Source: Sorghum bicolor (taxonomy: Eukaryota > Streptophyta > Magnoliopsida > Poales > Poaceae). Taken from it: a DNA stretch of 64,000 nt. This document shows, piece after piece, positions 24,500 to 34,848 of the stretch. A model generated the notes under the pieces. The model had not been told where the DNA came from. It searched no databases and saw only the letters and a list, made by a program, of their open reading frames with translations. Both the position numbers and the translations under genes were made by a program. Each line of letters opens with the position of its first letter. Within the stretch, counting starts at the first letter, position 1. The DNA lies in NCBI RefSeq assembly GCF_000003195.3, contig NC_012873.2:16481202-16545201 (forward strand), written 5' to 3'.

Positions 24500-25012
24500 A
24501 GCAAACACGTCCAAACTTACCCACATGCACCAACTTCTTGTTCTCTCCCTCCCCCCTCAAGCATAGCTTATTGCTATTGATTCGATGATTTCCATAGGGC
24601 ACGGTCAGCGAGAGTTAATTATTAATGACAAATAGACTAGTAATGGAAATGATCTTTTTATTTCTGTGGCTTCCGCCTACTATTCACAGAGGCCGATTAG
24701 TTCGTTCTATTTTGATATTCAGAACCACTCGGATGACTCACCAAAGCAAAGGAAAACCTGCCCCACCCCAACTGGGCATGACCCGTAGCGGGAGTCGGGA
24801 AACAACACAGACCCCGCACCAACTTTGGCACGGCCCAACCCAAGGCCGCCGAAGCTCCCGTTCTCTTCCCCCCCCACCCAAATCGATCGCCATCCGCCGT
24901 TGTCTGCCGGCCTCTAAACCCTACATCCTCCTTGCGGTGCTGCCACCCCCCTCTCCGAGTTTCGGCTGCTCGCTCGTGTTCCCCGATCGGGTTCCTCCGT
25001 GGTCGCTCAGCA
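24500..25012 (+). promoter_or_regulatory. Upstream region/5'UTR of the F-box gene with a telo-box
   Basis: The sequence becomes GC-rich towards the gene. A telo-box AAACCCTA occurs at 24916-24923, 90 bp before the start codon, an element frequent in 5' regions of plant housekeeping genes. No clear TATA box. Confidence 0.5.
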
Positions 25013-26275
25013 ATGGAGGAGATGAGGGATATGGCACAATCAACCCTGGCGGTGGCGTCCGCGGCCGTGATCTCATTGGTGCTCGGCGACGACAACCTCC
25101 TCGGCGAGATCCTCCTCCGCCTAGGGTTCGCCACCGACCTCGTCCGCGCCGCCGCCGTCTGTAGGCGTTGGCTCCGCGCCGCGTCCGACCCCGTCTTCCT
25201 CCGCCGCTTCCGCGACCTCCACCCGCCCCGCCTCCACGGATTCTACATCGACAGCTATCCGAATCCGACCCTAAAACGGAGGTTTTACGCTGAATTTGTG
25301 CCGATGCAGCCTCAGCCCCCAGAGCTCGCCGCCGTCCTCCGCCGGGGGCGCTTCAGCTTGGACACCTACGACAGCCAATCCACGCGCGTCCTGGACTGCC
25401 GGAACGGCAGAGTCATCGTCAGCTTGTTTTGCGGCGGAGACTTCAAACGCGGAGTGCACAGCCCGCTCCATCCAGCGAGAGACTTGGTTATCTTCCCGCA
25501 GCTCCCAAAGAAGGATGTCCCTGACAGTGACAGTTACAGCAGCAAAATCCGTATCTTCTATGAGATCCTCTCTAAAGAAAGTGTTGATGGGCTGTCCTAC
25601 TTCGCGGTCTCATTGGATTATTGTGTCAATGAAGAGAAAGCTACAACGTGTGTATATAGGCTGCAAGATAATGCCTGGAGAATGCAAACTTCAGCTACAA
25701 CACAGATTTCCGGATTGCAAGGGTCGTCGTTGAAGCAATTGAGCATTTTCCTTGCTGAAGATAAAATCTACATGGGGATTACTATGCACAACATTCTTGT
25801 TTTGGATTTGACATCCTCAACCTTCTCCACAATCAAGTTCCCTGACAAGATGTCATTTGATGGACAAATCATATTGTCTCGGGCCAATGGCGCTGGGATT
25901 TATCTTAGCCATGTCAAGGACCTCCAACTTTGCATCTGGCTGCACATGGATTGCAATGGCAGCATAGGAGACTGGTTGCTGGTTGATACCATTTCTTTGC
26001 ATGATTTGTGTGCTAATCTGAAAATATCGAATAGCAGCACCACTGAAGATGGGGATGACCCTGATAATGGGGATGACCTTGATGCTTATGTACATATGGT
26101 GGGGGGCAATGCAGAGTATGTATTCCTGGAGATGGATCGATATATTCTCTATTTGGATGTTAGGAGCAGGGCACTGCACAAGGTGCACACCGTGACAGAA
26201 AAGAATACATTGATTTCTTTTATTCATCCCTTTATGATGACCTGGCCTCCTGTATTTCCTGCACTGCAAGAATGA
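25013..26275 (+). CDS. F-box protein (single exon)
   Basis: The start chosen is 25013 (gcaATGG); an upstream in-frame ATG at 24932 exists but its extra residues look like translated 5'UTR. The product has 420 residues. Residues about 25-72 form an F-box (LLGEILLRLGFATDLVRAAAVCRRWLRAASDPVFLRRFRDLHPP), followed by the HGFYID stretch typical of a large grass F-box family. The rest is a C-terminal region with beta-strand-like repeats resembling an F-box-associated domain; its substrate is unknown. Such proteins bridge SKP1 to targets in SCF ubiquitin ligases. An acidic run (DGDDPDNGDDLD) lies near residue 350. The frame is intact and ends about 390 bp before a MITE. Confidence 0.85.
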   Translation: MEEMRDMAQSTLAVASAAVISLVLGDDNLLGEILLRLGFATDLVRAAAVCRRWLRAASDPVFLRRFRDLHPPRLHGFYIDSYPNPTLKRRFYAEFVPMQPQPPELAAVLRRGRFSLDTYDSQSTRVLDCRNGRVIVSLFCGGDFKRGVHSPLHPARDLVIFPQLPKKDVPDSDSYSSKIRIFYEILSKESVDGLSYFAVSLDYCVNEEKATTCVYRLQDNAWRMQTSATTQISGLQGSSLKQLSIFLAEDKIYMGITMHNILVLDLTSSTFSTIKFPDKMSFDGQIILSRANGAGIYLSHVKDLQLCIWLHMDCNGSIGDWLLVDTISLHDLCANLKISNSSTTEDGDDPDNGDDLDAYVHMVGGNAEYVFLEMDRYILYLDVRSRALHKVHTVTEKNTLISFIHPFMMTWPPVFPALQE

Positions 26276-26664
26276 TTGCACGAGGTTTGTCTTCTATGAA
26301 CTGCATAGTGCTATAGTGTAGGGTAATGTTTTGCAATTTGCATTGTGGTAATGTGTTATCTTGTCCTTATAGGGCATCATCATAATCTGTTAGCTGTAGA
26401 ATGATTGTAGTTTATTTTAGGTACATGATTTGTACCTTAGGCTGTTTTGTCGTGTGCTTACTTAGCAACAATTTTAGTGCCTTTCCTGAACTATAAATAT
26501 TAAAATCTTTTGCTGTGATCATTGTCAAAGCTATTTACGTGAGTTAACCAGGAGGATGATTTTTCATGTTTTTATTTACTTCTTAGCCAAGAATATCATG
26601 TGCACATAATCAATGTAAAGATGAAATTTGACAGATTTTTGGGTTCCCACCTTTATTTACAGTA
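26276..26664 (+). other. 3'UTR/downstream region of the F-box gene
   Basis: AT-rich sequence following the stop codon, without ORFs; it ends at the Stowaway-like MITE. Confidence 0.5.
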
Positions 26665-27117
26665 CTCCCTCCATCCCTTAAAAAATTTTGTTATGGAGGT
26701 TTGTATAGTTTTGGCAAAGGAATTCGTTCTAGCTGGTTTACCATAACTAAGATGAGTTTTCCCTGTGGCCTTGCATGCAGTCATTAATGCGGCCTCCTTT
26801 GTTTCCTGTGCGTGCAGTCATTATTGCGGCCTCCTTCGTTTCCCGTGCATGCAAAAATCGCCGCACAGTCATTAATGTGGCCTTTTCGTTTCCAGCGGAT
26901 GCAAAAATCACCTAAAAAATGAATGAGCGAGGAATCGAACCACGCCTGCTCGCCTAAGAGGGACCTCGGTAACCAACAGGGTTCAGATGGATATTTGTTT
27001 AATGGATAGCCAATATGCTATTTAATAAAGGCAAACAGGAAAAAATAGACCCTAATTAATCACTCCTTGGTATCCTAAATCATGTCCAAAACGAACTTAT
27101 TTTTGGGATGGAGGGAG
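26665..27117. mobile_element. Stowaway-like MITE (453 bp)
   Basis: Inverted ends CTCCCTCCATCCC (26665-26677) and GGGATGGAGGGAG (27105-27117), flanked by TA on both sides (Tc1/Mariner-type target duplication). The inside has three imperfect copies of a ~50-bp unit containing 'cagtcattaatgcggcc' (about 26775-26895). Confidence 0.85.
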
Positions 27118-28647
27118 TATTATTATACTGCTAATTGGCAGGTGAGCAACAAATGAATAGTACAGGAAAGAAAAAAAATTCTGGAGATCTATAATATCAA
27201 CAATACGAATTACGACATTCACATTGTTTTCTCCCAGTATTTTCAGACATATAAGTTACTCAAGGCTTTCAATGTTTTTCCATCATAGCAGTTAATCAAA
27301 GCTGATAAAGAGCTATATTGCATGGTAAATGACGAGAGGCATAACTCGTGTTAGTTGAGGTCGCGCACTTGCAACATGCAATTTAGTTTGTGAAAATTCA
27401 TGGATATAGTGTGGATTGAGGTAGTAGTGATATAGCTTACCAAAGCCTGTTATATTTCACACTTCACAGTAAGTTACCATAGATGAAGTTGTGCAGATTT
27501 TTGTATTATTCACTTATTCAGTATATATGATACTGACCAAAGGCTACGGCGATCCATGGAAAAGAACAAACTGCGTTGTTTTCTAATCACAGATTGCAGT
27601 ATTTGCGATGCTAATTTTTTGCCGCTAGCTAAAAGTGACTTTCTGCCAACTTTTGTCTTCCTTCTTGATCACATGGGACCAAGTTCACTAGCTCATTGGC
27701 TCTTGTCTAGCTCATAGTTATGTCCTTAAGTTGTTGCTGGAGTTTTCATATGCTCATTCAGTCATTCTCCACATGGTGTGCCTGTTTTGGAATTTGTTGT
27801 GTAAGAACTATATTTACCTGATGTTCTCATGTTAATTATTGTTGAATGGAAATGCCATATATGAGAACGGAGATTTTTAAGAATTAAGATTGAAATTGAT
27901 AGGGAACAAATATGATGTTCAATTCTCTGCAATGTATCAACGGTTTGACATTGCTAATCACAATTTGCTATTATAAGAATGTAATCCTTTTCATCTTGAA
28001 GTAATATTATGATGGTTGTTAAGGTAGATATTCTACTAACATTTGCATGCTGCTAGGTAAGGGGCACTTCAACGTTTAAATGGAGGTGGCATGAGAATCT
28101 TCAGAAAGAGAGGCAACAGATGAATTGCTGATTTGTCGGTTGCAGTAGTGCCAATTACTATATAATAATAGGAGTGCCGTATGTAATGTGACTTGAGGGC
28201 AAGAGGTTGACTTATGTAATGTGACTTGAGGGCAAGAGGTTGACTTAATTAGCTGTTTTACATACCTGCATTTATGTTTGAAGTTTTATCAGGACTGAAG
28301 GCCAGAGTGTACAATGTTGGTTTATGCTCGTAGTGTTTTCAGACCAATAGTTGGTTTATTTATGTTCGTTTTGTGTTCTGTTCTAGTGCATAGGTCCAGA
28401 TCAAGTTTTGGTTATCCAATGGTTATATATGTGCCAGCTCATGTGAAATACAGTGCTGCACAGGCTATCAGCTAGGTATGCCAGACATGTCTGAGGGTTA
28501 TATGATGCAAGCTCATGTGAAATTGAGTTCAAGAATGTCTGTCCAAGTATTGCTCCTGCAGAACAGATTATATTGTGTGCTGTTTGTTTAAAGAACAACA
28601 GTTCATTAAAGCACAACAGTATGATGTTTGGATGTGCAATGTACTTA
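27118..28647. other. Intergenic, AT-rich; one 33-bp tandem duplication
   Basis: No gene recognised in about 1.5 kb. A perfect two-copy tandem repeat of 33 bp (unit starting tatgtaatgtgacttgag) lies at 28180-28245. Confidence 0.6.
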
Positions 28648-28854
28648 GGGCACTCACAATGCATACTCTATCATAGAGTCTAAAGTTATTTATTACCTCG
28701 AATAATGTGGACTTAGAGTCTAAATAAGACTTGGAGTCTTATTGTTTCTACCTCTTTCTTCAATAAATATGCTGCCACATCAGCAAAATACCATAAAAAA
28801 TATATAATTAATTTGTCTTGGACTCTGTGATAGAGTCTTGCATTGGGAGTGCCC
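28648..28854. mobile_element. Tourist-like MITE (207 bp)
   Basis: Inverted ends GGGCACTC...ATGCATACTCTATCA on the left and TGATAGAGTCTTGCAT...GAGTGCCC on the right. A perfect TTA duplication flanks it (28645-28647 and 28855-28857), typical of PIF/Harbinger MITEs. Confidence 0.85.
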
Positions 28855-30139
28855 TTATCACCTGCTGAGACGTTCACTGATTATGGATATCTTGCCTGGT
28901 GAAGCTCATAGGGCGGCAGCTCTGTGCGAAGAAAGCAATTAGGCGAAGAGCATCTCCGGGCTACCTAAACAGTCTCTCTTACGCTTGTATTTGAGTAGCG
29001 GAGGAAAAAAACACCTATTTACCCTCTACTCTATATATTTTAGTGGAGCAAAAGAAAACCATCTCCAACTGGATGCCTTGCCCTTCGGATCTCCAACAAG
29101 CTATCTATTTGGTCCATCGATTTGTTGCTACCTAAATTCTCTCTATGCTATCTATTTCTATATTCTCTTTATTTTTATTTCGAGTAGTGGAGCAAAAAGC
29201 CTACTTTCATGAAGAAATGTACTTCTAGATTAGATGATGGACTCGTCTCTTCTATTCAAAAATGAGTTATGAATTTGTCCCTTTCCAAAGATGTCATCGG
29301 TTGCCTTGCTCACGCGGTCTCTCATCCCGTATATTGTCAGCGCCATTGAGCTACATCCGCTCTCCTTTGAGGAAGCCTCATCTGACTTTGCTCTGGTTGA
29401 GATCCGTCGAGCTTCACGAAGTCTGTCCCACACCGAGATCCCATAGCAGGAGGAAGTTTGGTGCTAGCCGCACTTGTCTTCACATCATTAATCTGGGGGT
29501 GGCGATAGTTGTAGACGCCGTTGACCATGTTAGGCGGGGGCGGTGGCAGCAAATGGGGGCAAGGGTGGTTATGGTGGCAGCGAACAAGGCTGAAGGCATG
29601 AATGTCGCCATGTGTTGACAAGGTGGGCGTGATGGTCACGGACTAGCGTTAGACGCGAGGTGCAAGACTGGAAGATAGAAGAGAAAGACGCTAATATTTA
29701 AGTCTCACCTAATGGTAGTCTAACAGAGATAAAAGAGTGACAAGTTCCTCCGATCTCCATCCCTTCTACCAGATATGTAATAGGGAAAAGACCTATCTCT
29801 CATATTGAACATAGGGATATGTTCATCCCGTTGTGACTTGATCTATATCACCTCATTCTAGAATCGAACACACTTCAAATGAATCTAACAAATGTGTTTA
29901 GTTTTGACTGATAATGTCCTTGGAAGGAATTCAACACAAAACTTTGGCAAAAGTTTATCGTGGAGTCGGCCCAACACGATACAAACGCTGGACACCTGGC
30001 ACACCAGTCCAGTACTCCAACGGTCGTCCAAGCAAGAGTCCAAGAGGCCTCCACTCAAGTCCCAACCGAGTCGTCCCGCATCAGACGGACCCTTCCCATT
30101 CCCCGTTCCCCACCGCCACCTAAACCCTAGCTGCGAGCG
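28855..30139. other. Intergenic region and 5'UTR of the GeBP-like gene
   Basis: About 1.3 kb without a recognisable gene. 28950-29220 contains two copies of a 'gagtagyggag...aaaa' phrase and may be another degenerate MITE. The last 200 bp are GC-rich 5'UTR, with a telo-box AAACCCTA at 30122-30129 just 10 bp before the start codon. Confidence 0.5.
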
Positions 30140-31720
30140 ATGGCCCGCAAGCGCCGTGCGCCGCCGCCGCCGCCGCCGCCGCCTCCTCCGCCGCCGCAGG
30201 AGGAGTCGTCCTCCGAGGAATCTGGCTCCGAAGAGTTGGAGGAGACTCCTCGCCTCCCCGCGCACCGTAGGTCCGCGCAGGCCGCGGCCAACAACGCCGA
30301 CTCGTCGGAGGCGGGTTCGGAATCCGACACCGATGTCCAAGCGTTCCAGATGCGGCAGGTGCCCCGCTCCTCCACCAAGCATTCGCACCCGGCGCCCCAG
30401 CCGGAATCCGGTGGCGAAGAGGAGGAGGAGGGCGAGTCGTCGGAGTCGGAGCCCGAGAACCCGGTGCCTGTGGTTCAGAAGAAGAGGCCCGCCTCGGATC
30501 CTGCTCCTACCGGGAAGGCGAAAAGGGCCAAGGCCGGGGAGGAGAAGGCTGTGGCGGGGGCTGAGGCTTCCCCTCCTCCTGCTAAGGCGAAGAAGGGCAA
30601 GGCCGAGCTAGAGAAGCCGGCGCCTGAGGCCAGTCCAGCAGGAAAGGCAAAGAAGGGCAAAGCTGAGCTAGAGAAACCGGCGCCTGATGCCAGTCCAGCA
30701 GGAAAGGCGAAGAAGGGCAAGGCAGAGAAGGCAGCTCCTGAGGCCACACCCACAGGCCTTGTGCGCTGGGGGAAAGATGATGAGAAGAAGATCTTGGAGG
30801 CCCTTGCGGCGCATGTCAAGAGTGAGGGCGTGCTGCCAAAGACTGATTTACTTCTTGCTAGTGTTCGTGACCGCCTTGTCAGGAAGAGCTGCACCTACTC
30901 AGATATCTATGAGAAGGTGCGAAGGCTAAAGGACCGGTACGAGAAAGCAGTGAGCACGGGCATTGTGCCAAGTACACCAGATGGACTCCAGATGTATAAT
31001 CTCTCAGAAGAAGTCTGGGGAGAGAAAGCAAGGGAGGCTGCTGCTGCTGTTACGTCTCAGAAGGGTGGTGCTGTTACAAAGGGTAAGAAGGGGCAGGCTA
31101 ACAAAGAGAAGATGGATGGAAATGCAAAGGGCGGTGTGGCAAAGGAGGCTGCCCCCAGTACTGCCAATCAATGTGGTGATTCTCAGCAAGGAAGTAAGAA
31201 GGGGCAGCCCAGGTTGTCAGAGGAGGCTACCACCACTGCCTACCCAAGGAAGAGTAAGAAGCAGGAAAGTCACAATGAGGAATTGAACAAAGATGGTGGT
31301 CATCTGGCCAAGGGCAAGAAGGGGAAAACTGACAAAGGGAAGATGGACAGAGATACAGACAGTGTGACACCAGAGGAAACCATAAATGCAAATCAGAATG
31401 GTGGCACTCTGATTAGGGATAAGGAAGGAGAAATAAAGGACCAGGAAACAGAAGGAGATGCTAATGTGCAAGGTGTGCGCAGAGGTTTTGATGAACTGCA
31501 GAAGTTGTATTCCAACCTTGCTGTTTATGTGGAGGAGATTGAGGCCCATCATCCATGTGGGGAGACTCTGAAGAGAGCATTTGGATCCATTGCTGATGAG
31601 AGGGCAGAAGGTCTGGAATCCAAGATCAAGAAGCAAAGAGTAGCAGAGGCGAAGGCGAAGGTCCGTCAAGGGGACATAAAGAAGGAGGTTCTTAATTTGT
31701 TGCTCAGCTTAGTGGACTAA
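30140..31720 (+). CDS. GeBP/STOREKEEPER-like (DUF573) transcription regulator
   Basis: A single exon of 526 residues. It starts with a basic stretch and 12 Pro residues (8-19, CCG/CCT repeat), then Ser/Glu-rich acidic segments. Lys-rich repeats of a 20-residue unit (KAKKGKAELEKPAPxASPAG) follow at about 150-205. The DUF573 DNA-binding domain occupies about 207-300 (LVRWGKDDEKKILEALAAHV, YEKVRRLKDRYEKA, YNLSEEVWG). A second charged Lys-rich linker follows, and a C-terminal helical segment (about 460-526, FDELQKLYSNLAVYVEEIEAHHP...LLLSLVD). GeBP family proteins are nuclear, bind DNA non-classically and modulate trichome and cytokinin responses in Arabidopsis; the target here is unknown. It is longer than most members (about 350-450) because of the expanded linkers. 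A telo-box precedes the start. Confidence 0.9.
   Translation: MARKRRAPPPPPPPPPPPPQEESSSEESGSEELEETPRLPAHRRSAQAAANNADSSEAGSESDTDVQAFQMRQVPRSSTKHSHPAPQPESGGEEEEEGESSESEPENPVPVVQKKRPASDPAPTGKAKRAKAGEEKAVAGAEASPPPAKAKKGKAELEKPAPEASPAGKAKKGKAELEKPAPDASPAGKAKKGKAEKAAPEATPTGLVRWGKDDEKKILEALAAHVKSEGVLPKTDLLLASVRDRLVRKSCTYSDIYEKVRRLKDRYEKAVSTGIVPSTPDGLQMYNLSEEVWGEKAREAAAAVTSQKGGAVTKGKKGQANKEKMDGNAKGGVAKEAAPSTANQCGDSQQGSKKGQPRLSEEATTTAYPRKSKKQESHNEELNKDGGHLAKGKKGKTDKGKMDRDTDSVTPEETINANQNGGTLIRDKEGEIKDQETEGDANVQGVRRGFDELQKLYSNLAVYVEEIEAHHPCGETLKRAFGSIADERAEGLESKIKKQRVAEAKAKVRQGDIKKEVLNLLLSLVD
30601..30720 (+). repeat. 60-bp tandem repeat within the GeBP-like coding region
   Basis: Two full 60-bp units (30601-30660, 30661-30720), with a partial preceding unit and a partial following unit. 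They encode the 20-residue Lys/Ala/Pro repeats. The unit length keeps the frame, and the copies differ at only a few bases, so the expansion is recent. Confidence 0.9.
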
Positions 31721-34049
31721 GCCTTTCTGGATTAATGTGGTAATATAACATTCTACTTGAGTTATTATGTTTCCTCTTGATGTCAGGTGTACTATTATTG
31801 CTAAATTTGTAGAATTCATGGGTCTAAAGCTTGGATTTCACATCTGAAACAATGAACGAAATGTTATATTCGTCCGCAGTAAAATTTGACATATATGCAA
31901 TGAAAAATTGATCTAACTTTATCACATATCTCTAGAATTAGCCGCATGAAGCATGCAGATTTGTGGGAGTTTCATTTCACATGTGTGAAGCTGCACTTGT
32001 CTAGTGACTACAGTGGAAGCCAAATTTGTCACAGATGGTACAAGAGGCACAAGATTGATGTAGCATCTCATGAATTCTGTTCTTATTTAAATATTTAGAT
32101 TAGATTCACCTTTAGTCTAATGTGTAGTTCTTCACTAGATTGAAACTAATAAATGTTGTGTAGTTTTTTTTGGTTAAAGGAACAATCAAGGAGTTGGTAA
32201 TTTCTACGTACATCCGATGTTGACTAGTAATTCTTTCTTAGATGACTCTGGTAATTGTTCAAAGTATTAGCCAGTGTATCTAGAATTCTAGATGAATTTG
32301 TAGTGTAGAATTGATAGTTCTTGTAGTGTAAAATTTCCTAATAGGTTCTACTGTATTTAGATTTAACCCAGGATCAGGAATAATCAGTTTGGAGTTGGTA
32401 CTAGCTACATATGTACGATGTCAACTAGTAATCCTTTCTTAAATGGCTCTGGCTCTAGATGAATTTTTAGTGTAGAAATGATAGCTCCTTGTAAATTTGA
32501 TTCCCATTACTTACACTGATGTCACTGGCATAAACATTTGGACATATGTTTCACCTTGAAAGTAGCTTGTATCACAGTAGATGATCAGTTTGGTGGATTT
32601 ATTACCTATTAGAGATCGATTTCAAATGATAGTTTATAATGGGCAACAATTAATGTTGTTAGTAGTTGATCACTAAGATATTAGTTTTGTTGGAGGGACT
32701 TGAGTTCTCAACTGCAGTGGATAAAAAATCTCTGCTCAGAATTATTGCCCAAACTGGGAACTTAGACATGAATAAAATTTTGAGGTTCAGTGCAGAGATG
32801 TGTTCTGAGCCTCTTCCAATATGGGGGTCTTAACACATAAATGATTTATGAACTTAATTTGTTTTTGTGATATCATTGTAATTTGTTACACGTAGAAGAT
32901 AATAAATAACTTAATCTCCTGATCCTTTTTTAAGGACTCATCGTTTGGGACCAACTTGAGGCTACATAAAAAAAGGATCCAACTCAATATTACATCTAAA
33001 TTTTATTCAACCATGTTCTGCTACAATGGATTCATGTAGAACTCTTTATGTAGAGATGCCAATTTAAAATTTATTTTAATGTACATTGCATTTCTGTTTT
33101 CTTTTACTTTTTATGTTATTCCATTGTGTATGCGCTTATATGAGTATTGTTCATTGGTTATAATCAGATGGCGGATAGAAGATTCAATCTACAAAAGGCG
33201 ATTTGTTTTGAATTTATGGGTGAGATGCGAGCAGTGGGCATCTTTTGCAATTTCATGGGGGCGAGGATTAGTGTCTTCTAAGCTACTTAAGCTGTCGATC
33301 CTGCTAATCCATTTGAGCTAGTATTTGACTTGAGCATGTGTACTTAATGGGGTGCTAAATTCTTGGAATTTCCTTTTATTGAGTTTTAACTTGAAGTATC
33401 TATGTTAGATCCAGCACTCCAGTTAGTGATGCAAGTAGTTTTGTTCTGTTACTGTTCACTAGTAGAATTTTCTGTTTTTAGTGCAGTTTTGGATCAGTTA
33501 TCTGGGTACTGTGGTTTGTGGCTGGAGTCACAACTGAGAACTGAATATGCGTCAGGAGTTTTCAAACCAGTTTGCTTGAATAGATCTGCGGTTGATTGCC
33601 ATGCAAATCTGGTTGGTCGATATTCTATTCATATAGCCTTATCTGAACTCTAAATAGCACATCCTGAGTGAGTATAAGCTATATGTAACACAATAGCGAT
33701 GTTTTTCGTATCTAAGTTGTGCACGCTGAAATGGACTCAATGAGTGGACGGCCAGGAGGAAAGTTGTAGCAATTTTGTTAGTGTGTTTCATTGTGGACAT
33801 GTTTTTTATAAAGCAAACTACCCTCTAGTTATGATGAATTTTAGTGGCTTTTTTATGTCATGTGCGCATGCTTTTTTTTCAGATCGCAATACGTGCTTCT
33901 TTAGATCTCCCTATTGTTTTTTTTTAAAAAAATGAATTAGATGTACCTTTAGTGGCGTGTTCAAAATCTAGCACTTCCATATGCGGACACAACCTGCTCA
34001 CTCAGCTCTGCAGAATGCTGCAGTGACGTAGTATAATATCACCATGCTC
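31721..34049. repeat. 3'UTR of the GeBP-like gene and AT-rich intergenic DNA with a diverged direct repeat
   Basis: No gene recognised. Two related blocks stand in direct orientation, about 32180-32330 and 32370-32490. They share 'ggagttggta', 'cgatgt(t/c)(g/a)actagtaat(t/c)c(t/c)ttctta', 'tctagatgaattt(g/t)tagtgtaga' and 'tgatag(t/c)tc(c/t)'. The remainder to 34049 holds only short chance ORFs. Confidence 0.5.
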
Positions 34050-34283
34050 AGGCTAATTTGTTTTTTTGCAAAATGATCATTGTAGCATTTTCGTTTATAA
34101 TTGATAAATATTATCCATTATGAACTAACTAAGGTCAAATGATTAGTCTTGTAAATTACAGATAAACTGTACAATTAGTTATTTTTTAATGTATATTTAA
34201 TGTTTTATGTATATGTCGTAAGATTTGATGTGACGAAAAATCTGAAAATTTTTATAAGTTTTTTTTTGGAACTAAACAAGCCT
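34050..34283. mobile_element. Degenerate MITE, same family as 24055 and 37049
   Basis: The right end GGAACTAAACAAGCCT (34268-34283) and the body ('tgtagcattttcgttt', 'gataaatattatcca', 'gtaaattacagataaactgtacaattag', 'gatgtgacg') match the family. The left end is eroded (aggctaatttgtttt). Confidence 0.6.
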
Positions 34284-34360
34284 CACTTCACCTATTGGCG
34301 TGCTTGGTTTCTTGGTTCTGTACCGTGATGCCTTTGCCTAGCTAGGATACCGAGCGTTGG

Positions 34361-34452
34361 ATGTCAAGCAAACTTTTCTCGGAATGTGTATTGATGAGGT
34401 TCAGACGATGTCTAGCAAACTTTTCTCGGAATGTGTGTGGATGAGGTCCAGA
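34361..34452. repeat. ~46-bp tandem duplication
   Basis: Two adjacent copies of 'atgtc(a/t)agcaaacttttctcgg' plus 'aatgtgt...tgatgaggt(t/c)caga' with a few mismatches. It lies downstream of the MATE gene and has no known role. Confidence 0.75.
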
Positions 34453-34848
34453 TGGATGCCATACGAAGGAGGCAAGGATGTAGCAGATCAGCGGATATGT
34501 GATGGCGATGCATTCCCGAAGCTCTGTCAAGATAAGTGGAAACTTGCAAGTTTGCATCAGCACCGTCGAAAGCATCAAGATTCAAAAAAAAAAACCATGC
34601 TGCTTAAAATATGGCCCGGTTGGGTGTCAGAACGAATCATTAGTTGCGTTGATGCCTCAAATCTGCATCTAAGACAGATTGACGGACAAAACTGCTTCAA
34701 CTGCCACATGGCCATTATCGATCGGTAAATTATTCCTTCCACCACACCACATTAGCGTTTCTTCTTCCTTGTGCCAATCAATACCTCAACAAGACTGCAT
34801 CCCCTTGTGTTCTCCCTCCGCGCAATCTCATGTGGCCGGCTGCCATGT

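Noticed and set aside
26920..26985. Possible tRNA or tRNA-derived SINE on the minus strand
   Set aside because: A B-box-like word is present, but no A box at the right distance, no cloverleaf fold and no 3' tail; it lies inside a MITE.
29892..30611. 239-codon Arg/Pro-rich plus-strand ORF
   Set aside because: A shadow frame of the GeBP-like gene caused by CCG and GAG repeats.
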